DNA from: a bacterium MnTg04
GTDB taxonomy: Bacteria > Pseudomonadota > Gammaproteobacteria > Steroidobacterales > MnTg04
Direction of reading: 5' to 3'
Length of the DNA stretch: 6,602 bases
Assembly: GCA_008975185.1 (NCBI GenBank)
Contig: BFAU01000199.1
Location: 1-6,602, forward strand
The notes beneath the pieces are model-generated. The model saw nothing but the letters and a program-made list of their open reading frames with translations. It ran no database searches and had not been told where the DNA came from. Below, in pieces: positions 1 to 5,020 of the stretch; positions within the stretch are counted from its first letter, which is position 1, and each line of letters opens with the position of its first letter. The translations under genes and the position numbers were made by a program.

Positions 1-444
1 GAAGACTCCGACAATAACGATATCGAGCGTAGTCGTTCCGACCTGGCACGCGACGCGTTTCTTTTGCAAGGCAAGTTGCTCATCGACGGGTTTCGCGACC
101 TGCTCCTGGTTCCCGTTTCCATCGTCGCGGCGCTGATCGACCTGGCATCGGGCGAAAAACCGGCCGGCCGGCGTTTCTATAGCGTCGTGCAACTGGGCCG
201 CCGCTCGGAGCACTGGATAAACCTGTTCGGCGCGGCCGACCGCTCGCCCCATGAAAATCGATGGAGCCATGGCGAGGAGAGCAGCCGGCTCGATGATCTC
301 GTCGAACAGGTCGAGAAAGTCGTGAAAGACCAATACGCAGAAGGTGGCGTTACCGGCTCGGCCAGGAAAGCCCTGAACAAAGCACTGGATGTGCTGAATG
401 AAAATGTCGCCAGGAGACAAAGAAAGAGTGCCGGCGGTGACTGA
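1..444 (+). CDS. Unrecognised protein with one hydrophobic segment, 3' part only (5' end beyond window)
   Basis: The frame is open from base 1 to the TGA at 442-444 and gives 147 visible residues. A TTG at 64 could serve as a start, but the reading frame continues without a stop to the window edge with protein-like sequence (EDSDNNDIERSRSDLARDAF), so I treat the gene as entering from outside. Visible residues 32-50 (RDLLLVPVSIVAALIDLAS) form a hydrophobic stretch that could be a membrane segment or a buried helix. The C-terminal third (about 95-140) is charged and looks helical, with a heptad-like run (LDDLVEQVEKVV) and a basic end (RRQRK). I do not recognise the family and assign no function. 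It shares the strand with the methyltransferase 117 bases downstream, and nothing ties it to the copper genes. Confidence is high that the frame is coding and nil for function. Confidence 0.7.
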   Translation, partial: EDSDNNDIERSRSDLARDAFLLQGKLLIDGFRDLLLVPVSIVAALIDLASGEKPAGRRFYSVVQLGRRSEHWINLFGAADRSPHENRWSHGEESSRLDDLVEQVEKVVKDQYAEGGVTGSARKALNKALDVLNENVARRQRKSAGGD

Positions 445-561
445 GCCGATTGCCAGGAACCCGGATTACCGGCAAATGACCGAGCAGGTTTTCCTGGCTG
501 CACCGTTCGTGCGGCCGCACAATAGTAAGCGATCGATTAACGCACAGTCAGGCAGGGCATA
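445..561. other. Intergenic gap with a 12-bp perfect palindrome
   Basis: This gap separates the hypothetical gene from the methyltransferase. It contains the perfect 12-base palindrome GTGCGGCCGCAC at 509-520. A small hairpin-prone stretch at about 483-499 has CAGG and CCTG around a TTTT loop, but no U-tract follows it, so it is not a convincing terminator. No clear -35/-10 pair can be assigned. The palindrome could be an operator half-way to the TTG start at 562, or chance in GC-rich DNA. Confidence 0.35.
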
Positions 562-1221
562 TTGAGCGAAGAAAATTCGTCAGACAAATTTGTGCCCGCG
601 CTGGGGTTTTCCTGGCTGACACGGATTTACGATCCTGTCGTTGGTCTCACCACCCGGGAGCAAAGGTTCAAAAGTGCACTGCTTGCCCAGGCCGGTCTGG
701 CGGCGCCCATGGAAGTCCTTGACCTGGCATGCGGTACGGGCACTTTGGCGATTCGGGCGAAACGACAACATCCCGGCTGCGAAATAACAGGCATCGACGC
801 CGACGACCGGATATTGAAAATTGCCCGCGGAAAGGCGAAAAAAGAAGGGCAGGCGATTAATTTCCAACAGGGTTTTTCCACCAAACTGCCGTTTCGCGAT
901 CGACATTTCGACCGCGTTCTGTCCAGCCTGTTTTTCCATCATCTGCTGCCGGATGCGAAGCAACTGACTTTTCGGGAGGTCCACCGCGTTTTGAAACCGG
1001 GCGGACAACTGCATATCGCCGATTGGGGTAAGCCCGGTTCGTTCCTGATGCGCGGGCTGTTTTATTTTATCCAGCTTCTGGATGGTTTCGACAATACGCG
1101 TGACAACGTTCAAGGCCGTTTGCCGGAACTGATGCGGCAGGCGGGTTTTCGGAACGTGACCACCGGTCGTGAATTCTCGACCATGTTCGGCACCATGACC
1201 TTGTATAGCGGTCAAAAATAG
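562..1221 (+). CDS. Class I SAM-dependent methyltransferase (UbiE/Methyltransf_11-like), substrate unknown
   Basis: This 219-residue protein has the Rossmann-type methyltransferase signatures in order. Motif I, the SAM-binding loop, is VLDLACGTGTLAI (residues 52-64). The acidic end of strand 2 is ITGIDADDRIL (75-85), contacting the SAM ribose in this fold. Motif II is FDRVLSSLFFHHL (116-128), and the motif III region is VLKPGGQLHIADWG (143-156). No signal peptide or membrane segment is evident, so it should be cytoplasmic. The start is TTG at 562, preceded by a modest AGGG at 554-557; an in-frame TAA at 538-540 excludes a much longer product, and the first internal ATG (709) would remove the N-terminal segment ahead of motif I. 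The closest general resemblance is to UbiE/MenG-like and other small-molecule methyltransferases. It has only two cysteines (57 and 73), without the cysteine set of arsenite methyltransferases (ArsM). It faces the copper operon, which gives no support for a shared job. Confidence 0.9.
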   Translation: MSEENSSDKFVPALGFSWLTRIYDPVVGLTTREQRFKSALLAQAGLAAPMEVLDLACGTGTLAIRAKRQHPGCEITGIDADDRILKIARGKAKKEGQAINFQQGFSTKLPFRDRHFDRVLSSLFFHHLLPDAKQLTFREVHRVLKPGGQLHIADWGKPGSFLMRGLFYFIQLLDGFDNTRDNVQGRLPELMRQAGFRNVTTGREFSTMFGTMTLYSGQK

Positions 1222-1238
1222 TTTCCGCTGCCTTGGGC

Positions 1239-1255
1239 CGGCGTCAGCAACGCCG
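1239..1255 (+). terminator. Weak candidate terminator hairpin after the methyltransferase
   Basis: CGGCGT (1239-1244) and ACGCCG (1250-1255) can pair as a perfect 6-base stem with a 5-base loop, 18 bases after the methyltransferase stop. The following bases (CTTTCACATGGGTCTTTT) are only partly T-rich, so the element is a poor match to a classical Rho-independent terminator. It sits in the convergent junction, where a terminator is expected. No equivalent U-tract is seen for the opposite strand. Confidence 0.35.
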
Positions 1256-1287
1256 CTTTCACATGGGTCTTTTCCGGTCTGCTCCGT

Positions 1288-1773
1288 CTAGTCTGACTTG
1301 ACCGGACGCGATGAGCTATGTGTATGAATAATCAGCCATTTTCCGTTCACATGCCGGAACAAAAATGTCTGATAGCCGCGATTGTGTATCACCCGCCGGT
1401 CACGCTTTACCGTCGCTTTGACTTCGACATTGGCGATGGCCCAGGCGAAATCGCCCTCGAAATGAGTTTCGATATTCGAAAAATTCAACTCAAGGCTATC
1501 GAGAGCGTCACCTTCGGGTTCCACATGATGTTCGATCAAGTCTGTGAGGCCCTCATTCTGCCCGCCCGATTCAATGTAACGCGCACCTTCGAAGTCCAGG
1601 AAATGCTCCCAAAACGGTTGCCCGTCTGCCTGTTCCCAGCCCTTTTCCACCGCATCGATAATCGCGACAAGCGCCGCTGAATCGTCCTCTTGCGCTTTTG
1701 CATTCAGCGAAAAAGACAAAAGACCGAAAAGTGCAATGATCGCGAAACAGTTGATAGAAGTTCGAATATTCAA
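1288..1773 (-). CDS. Exported NTF2-like protein (SnoaL/DUF4440 type) downstream of copB
   Basis: This 161-residue protein starts with a signal peptide: basic MNIRTSINCF, a hydrophobic core at about 10-22, and a probable cleavage after AKA (residues 25-27). The mature part of about 134 residues has the size and pattern of a single NTF2/SnoaL-like cone fold: an N-terminal helix containing VEKGWEQADGQPFWEHF, mid strands with FAWAIANVEVKATV (109-122), and the C-terminal strand pair YQTFLFRHVNGKWLIIHTHSSS (134-155), the most family-like part. His150 and His152 end the last strand. The start is TTG at 1771-1773, with GGAG six bases upstream (1780-1783); there is no internal Met, so an alternative start is needed. 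It lies 92 bases after copB on the same strand and may be the last operon gene. Members of this superfamily range from enzymes to ligand-binding proteins; I infer no reaction. A periplasmic copper-stress role is guilt by association only. Confidence 0.78.
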   Translation of the reverse strand: MNIRTSINCFAIIALFGLLSFSLNAKAQEDDSAALVAIIDAVEKGWEQADGQPFWEHFLDFEGARYIESGGQNEGLTDLIEHHVEPEGDALDSLELNFSNIETHFEGDFAWAIANVEVKATVKRDRRVIHNRGYQTFLFRHVNGKWLIIHTHSSSRPVKSD

Positions 1774-1865
1774 TGAGGTCTCCAGTTTCAGGGTAGTTTG
1801 CCGTCCCGTTCTATGTCATGCCGGGTATGTGTCATCGAAAAAAGCGGCATCGATCCGATCGATTT
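1774..1865. other. copB to NTF2-like gene spacer
   Basis: Read on the - strand, this 92-base gap begins just after the copB TAG. It contains the small hairpin described separately, an anonymous middle, and then the GGAG ribosome-binding site (1780-1783) for the TTG start of the NTF2-like gene. I see no promoter I would defend. The gap is long compared with the 0-23 base gaps elsewhere in the operon. Confidence 0.4.
1838..1863 (-). terminator. Weak hairpin plus T-run after copB (possible attenuator/terminator)
   Basis: On the - strand ATCGAT-CGG-ATCGAT (1863 to 1849) can fold into a 6-base, AT-rich stem with a 3-base loop. It is followed after five bases by a run of six T (1843-1838). The low stem stability and the offset T-run make this at best a partial terminator. 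If it works, it would lower expression of the NTF2-like gene relative to copB. Confidence 0.25.
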
Positions 1866-2594
1866 CTAGAACCACGCGCGAAGCCCAATCACCAACTGTG
1901 TTTCAGAGGTGCTTTCGCCGGCGGTTCTCGCGAAATCGGCCGTATTGCCAAACAATCTCGACCAGTTGACGCCTATATAAGGGGCAAACTCACGGCGAAT
2001 CTCGTAGCGTAACCGCAGGCCGGCCTCTATGTCTGACAGACCCGAGCCGATACCTGTGATCGAATCGTTTTTACCATACAAATTGATCTCGATGTCTGGT
2101 GTGAGAATGAGGCGCTGTGTAAGAAGCAGTTCGTATTCAGCCTCAAATCGAAGCGCCGTGCGCCCCGATTCACCGATAAACAAGGCTGCATCGATATCGA
2201 AAAAGTATGGTGCCAGCCCTTTGACTCCAATGACCGCCCAACTTCGGCTGGGCGAAGGTTCGAAATCGTAGCGCACGCCAAGCTGAAAATCCCAGTACCT
2301 GTCTATGGCCTTGCTATACAGGAATTGCAACTCGGCGTCGTCGGTATTGCCCCCGGTACGTTCGCCTTTTGTCTTGAACCAGAACTTGTCGAGGTCTTTA
2401 CCCAGCCAGCCTTCCACATCCCAGGAAAAAGTGTCGCCGCCGGTTGCATCGCGCATTTCCACTTGATCGAGGATGACCGTCAATAAAAGCGGATCATCTC
2501 CGGCGTCGGCCGTGGCATGGTCCGCGGCGGACAGCCAGATCACCGCGGCCAGAATGGCTGTGCCTGCGAATCCGCGCGCTTTTTGACTAATCAT
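1866..2594 (-). CDS. copB: CopB-family copper resistance outer-membrane protein (short form)
   Basis: This 242-residue protein has a signal peptide (hydrophobic TAILAAVIWLSAA, 12-24; probable cleavage after HATA, residue 29) and a body of alternating amphipathic strands that ends in an aromatic residue (GLRAWF), typical of outer-membrane beta-barrels. Family-like stretches are FSWDVEGWLGKDLDKFWFK (56-74), LQFLYSKAIDRYWDFQLGVRYD (89-110), RFEAEYELLLTQRLILTP (149-166), IEAGLRLRYEIRREFAPYIGV (189-209). These match the conserved CopB/PcoB domain. The family is associated with periplasmic or outer-membrane copper resistance next to CopA. Unlike the classical members as I know them, the Met/His-rich N-terminal region is absent: after the signal peptide there is no His or Cys and only Met47. 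The ATG (2592-2594) directly abuts the oxidase stop codon, and a GGTGAG inside the oxidase end (2599-2604) serves as ribosome-binding site, so translation is probably coupled. Confidence 0.93.
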   Translation of the reverse strand: MISQKARGFAGTAILAAVIWLSAADHATADAGDDPLLLTVILDQVEMRDATGGDTFSWDVEGWLGKDLDKFWFKTKGERTGGNTDDAELQFLYSKAIDRYWDFQLGVRYDFEPSPSRSWAVIGVKGLAPYFFDIDAALFIGESGRTALRFEAEYELLLTQRLILTPDIEINLYGKNDSITGIGSGLSDIEAGLRLRYEIRREFAPYIGVNWSRLFGNTADFARTAGESTSETQLVIGLRAWF

Positions 2595-4415
2595 CTAGCT
2601 CACCCGAACTTCGCGAAACATACCCGGCATGTGATAAATCAGATGGCAATGAAAAGCCCATCCGCCCATCGCATCGGCGGTCACCAGATAACTGATCTTG
2701 GACCCCGGCTGTACAATTACCGTGTGCTTGCGTGGTATGAAATCGGGCTCGCCTGTTTCCAGGTCGCTCCACATCCCATGCAAATGAATCGGGTGCGTCA
2801 TCATCGTGTCGTTAACCAGGTTTATCCGGGCACGCTCGCCGTAGCTAAGCCGGAGTAGTTCCGCATCGGCAAACTTGATGCCGTTGATGGACCACATATA
2901 CCGACTCATATTGCCCGTGAGATGCAACTCGATTTCACGGCCGGGGTCCCTGGGGTCGCGTGTTCGCTCAAGGCCCCGGATATCCGCATACGTCAATACG
3001 CGTCTGCCGTAAAGACGCTGGTGATCGCGCAGACCAATACCCGGGTCGGACAGACCGTCTTGCGGGGTTTGCGCACGCATATCGACATTGGGCCCGAATT
3101 CCGAGGCAATATGCGTGATCTCGCGCTTGCTGCCGTATCCGGCAGGGTCAGGCGCCTGGCTGCCCTTCTGGGCCACTACCTGCATGCCGCCCATGTCGTG
3201 CTTGCTGCCGTTCATACCGCCCATGCCGGACATGCTGCTCATGTCGTGCTGGCTGTGATCCATGCCGCCCATGCCCATATCTCTGTGACCCAAAAGGGCC
3301 GGTGGATCCATTGACGGCACGTCGGCTGCCCAATCGGCATGCGGGCTCAGTATTCCTCTTGTATAACCGGTTCGGTCGATACTCTGCGCGAAAATCGTAT
3401 AAGCGCTGTCGGCGTTGGGCTCGACAACTACGTCATAAGTTTCCGCAACGCCGATGCGAAATTCGTCGATCGATACCGGTTCGATGTTCTGGCCATCGGC
3501 GGCGACCACCTTCATTTTCAGCCCGGGGATTCGCACATCGAAAATCGTCATGGCGGCGGCATTGACAAAACGAAGCCTGACTTTCTCACCCTGTTCAAAC
3601 AGGCCGAGCCAGCCATCTTCCGGCGTAGCGCCGTTCATCAGAAAGGTATAGGTATATCCGGTTACATCCGACAGGTCGCGGTCGCTCATCCGCATCCGGT
3701 TCCACATCGCGCGGTCACGCCGCGTCTGGGCCAAGCCCTTTTCCTTGATGTCTCGCCACAAATCGCCGGCAGTTCGCTCACGAAAATTGTAGTAATCGCT
3801 TTGTTTCTTCAATTTGGCGTAGATTCTTTCGGGTTTCTCATCGCTCCAGTCGGATAGCACGACCACGTAGTCTCGGTCATAGGCGACAGGGTCCGGGCGC
3901 TTCGGTTCGATGACGATGGCGCCATACATACCGGTTTGTTCCTGAAAACGCGAATGGCTGTGATACCAAAAAGTACCGTTTTGCCGCACATCGAATTGGT
4001 AGGTAAAGGTTTCTCCAGGTTTGATGCCGTCGAAACTGATGCCTGGCACGCCGTCCATATTTGCCGGAAGAATTATCCCGTGCCAATGAATGGACGAGTC
4101 ATGCGCCAGGTGGTTCGTTACGCGCAGCGTCACGCGGTCACCCTCACGCCAGCGCAGGATCGGCCCGGGTACAGAGCCGTTGAATGTGGTAGCGGGCCGT
4201 TCCCTGCCGGTGTAATTGACCGTCTTGTAGCCAATATCGATGTCAAAACTCGTGCCGCGCAGATTAGGAACCGGCTGTCGGGTCGAGGTGGCCGCAAACA
4301 ACGACCTTGTCGGTAGCCCAAGACCCAGCAACGTGGCACCCGCAGCCGCGCCGGTCACAAACCTGCGCCGCGAAATGAGCGCCCCCGGTAAAACGATACG
4401 CTTTGCGTCAGTCAT
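2595..4415 (-). CDS. copA: CopA-family periplasmic multicopper oxidase (copper resistance, Tat-exported)
   Basis: This 606-residue blue-copper oxidase probably oxidises periplasmic Cu(I) with O2. It opens with a Tat signal (SRRRFVTG, 15-22, then a hydrophobic stretch and LFAA near 39-42), so it is exported folded. Copper ligands are visible: HWHG (110-113) and WYHSH (150-154) in the first cupredoxin domain, HPIHLHG (541-547) and HCHLIYHMPGM (589-599) in the last. Together these supply the trinuclear centre and the type-1 site (Cys590, His595 and a nearby Met). A Met/His-rich insert (380-411) is typical of CopA oxidases and likely binds copper. The frame extends upstream to 4586, but the ATG at 4415 is chosen because it gives a proper Tat signal and avoids overlap with the cytochrome, which ends 23 bases before. 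Only a weak GAG-containing ribosome-binding site precedes it. The type-1 loop is one residue short (see findings). The name copA is also used for the ATPase; this is the oxidase. Confidence 0.96.
   Translation of the reverse strand: MTDAKRIVLPGALISRRRFVTGAAAGATLLGLGLPTRSLFAATSTRQPVPNLRGTSFDIDIGYKTVNYTGRERPATTFNGSVPGPILRWREGDRVTLRVTNHLAHDSSIHWHGIILPANMDGVPGISFDGIKPGETFTYQFDVRQNGTFWYHSHSRFQEQTGMYGAIVIEPKRPDPVAYDRDYVVVLSDWSDEKPERIYAKLKKQSDYYNFRERTAGDLWRDIKEKGLAQTRRDRAMWNRMRMSDRDLSDVTGYTYTFLMNGATPEDGWLGLFEQGEKVRLRFVNAAAMTIFDVRIPGLKMKVVAADGQNIEPVSIDEFRIGVAETYDVVVEPNADSAYTIFAQSIDRTGYTRGILSPHADWAADVPSMDPPALLGHRDMGMGGMDHSQHDMSSMSGMGGMNGSKHDMGGMQVVAQKGSQAPDPAGYGSKREITHIASEFGPNVDMRAQTPQDGLSDPGIGLRDHQRLYGRRVLTYADIRGLERTRDPRDPGREIELHLTGNMSRYMWSINGIKFADAELLRLSYGERARINLVNDTMMTHPIHLHGMWSDLETGEPDFIPRKHTVIVQPGSKISYLVTADAMGGWAFHCHLIYHMPGMFREVRVS
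2599..2604 (-). promoter_or_regulatory. Ribosome-binding site of copB inside the end of the oxidase gene
   Basis: GGTGAG on the - strand, within the last codons of the oxidase, lies four bases before the copB ATG at 2594. The stop codon TAG (2597-2595) and the ATG are directly adjacent, so a terminating ribosome could restart on copB. Confidence 0.65.
3180..3275 (-). repeat. Tandem 48-bp repeat coding the Met-rich copper-binding insert of CopA
   Basis: Two adjacent 48-base units (3275-3228 and 3227-3180 on the - strand) encode GMGGMDHSQHDMSSMS and GMGGMNGSKHDMGGMQ, oxidase residues 381-396 and 397-412. The period is also visible in DNA: CATGTCGTGCT recurs exactly 48 bases apart at 3192-3202 and 3240-3250. 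With Met380 the stretch holds nine Met and three His, in the MxGM / HDM style of Cu(I)-binding inserts of CopA oxidases. Confidence 0.85.
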
Positions 4416-4438
4416 AATATTTTCTCGAGTTTTCCCCG

Positions 4439-5011
4439 TCAGTGTTCGTGGGTGCCGTGGTCGTGCTGATCCGCCTGCGCAGCTGATTCTTCGTGATGGC
4501 CCATGCCGGCCGCGCTGACCAACATCGCCTCGTAGGCATCCGAATCCAATTCCGGCAATGTAACCAGGAACGCGATGACAGGCCACAGCTCGTCATCCCC
4601 GTGCGTCTTGCCCCAGGCGGGCATCCCGGTCATCTTGATGCCATTCTTCGTTACCCAGAAAAGTTCGGCGGCAGTCATTTCTTTTGCCGACTCTGCAAGG
4701 TCCGGCGCCGGCGGGTTCAGGCCCAGGCCCATCGCCTCTGGATCCCGGCCCGGCGCGCCATGACAAGCTGCGCACATGGATTCGAAATCACCGATACCCG
4801 CGAGCGCCAGCGTATTGTCTTTATGCCTGGGAACCTCGATCGCTTTGGCACGGCGTTCAATCGAGGCATGCGATGTCGTCGATAACAACCACGAAACAAG
4901 ACTGCTGTGAGGCGAATTCGCGCTGACATCGTAAAGCCCGGAATGGGCGAAGCCGACGACGGCGAGCAGGCCGACGACGAGTGTGATAGCGAGTATTGCG
5001 AATATTTTCAT
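4439..5011 (-). CDS. Membrane-anchored c-type cytochrome with His-rich C-terminal tail
   Basis: This 190-residue protein has an N-terminal hydrophobic helix (KIFAILAITLVVGLLAVVGF, 2-21) lacking a clear cleavage site, so it is probably anchored in the inner membrane with its haem domain in the periplasm. A linker (SGLYDVSANSPHSSLVSWLL, 24-43) and charged helix lead to one haem-attachment motif, CAACH (80-84). KMTGMPAWG (126-134) supplies the likely axial Met130, and the helix ELWPVIAFLVTLPEL (141-155) completes a class I cytochrome c fold. The last 20 residues are His-rich and acidic (GHHEE ... DQHDHGTHEH, six His), a possible metal-binding tail. The ATG at 5011 is chosen over the further upstream start at 5053 because it has a good GAGG site five bases away and opens directly with the signal-anchor. 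It lies 7 bases after the ATPase and 23 before the oxidase. An electron-transfer role to or from the oxidase or a terminal oxidase is inference. Confidence 0.93.
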   Translation of the reverse strand: MKIFAILAITLVVGLLAVVGFAHSGLYDVSANSPHSSLVSWLLSTTSHASIERRAKAIEVPRHKDNTLALAGIGDFESMCAACHGAPGRDPEAMGLGLNPPAPDLAESAKEMTAAELFWVTKNGIKMTGMPAWGKTHGDDELWPVIAFLVTLPELDSDAYEAMLVSAAGMGHHEESAAQADQHDHGTHEH

Positions 5012-5014
5012 GGT

Positions 5015-5020
5015 TTCCTC
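5015..5020 (-). promoter_or_regulatory. Ribosome-binding site of the cytochrome gene, overlapping the ATPase stop
   Basis: GAGGAA on the - strand lies just upstream of the ATG at 5011, with five bases between GAGG and the start. Its first two bases are the last two of the ATPase stop codon TGA (5021-5019). This arrangement fixes the cytochrome start and suggests translational coupling between efflux pump and cytochrome. Confidence 0.8.

Noticed and set aside
580..1215. Open frame of 211 codons on the - strand opposite the methyltransferase
   Set aside because: The + strand carries all methyltransferase motifs; the opposite frame is a shadow without recognisable features.
562..1221. Arsenite methyltransferase (ArsM) reading of the methyltransferase, tempting beside metal resistance genes
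   Set aside because: The protein has only Cys57 and Cys73, with Cys57 inside the SAM loop, lacks the ArsM cysteine pattern and is shorter than typical ArsM.
1274..1304. CCGGTC ... GACCGG inverted repeat as terminator of the copper operon
   Set aside because: The loop is about 20 bases and overlaps the end of the NTF2-like gene; on the - strand it is followed by A-rich, not T-rich, sequence.
3180..3275. Repeats resembling a short CRISPR or regulatory array
   Set aside because: The period is 48 bases, in frame, without spacers, and encodes the Met-rich copper-binding insert of the oxidase.
4413..4586. Longer start for the multicopper oxidase, adding 57 residues
   Set aside because: The extension overlaps the cytochrome gene and has no export signal. 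The ATG at 4415 puts the twin-arginine motif at residues 15-19, as expected.
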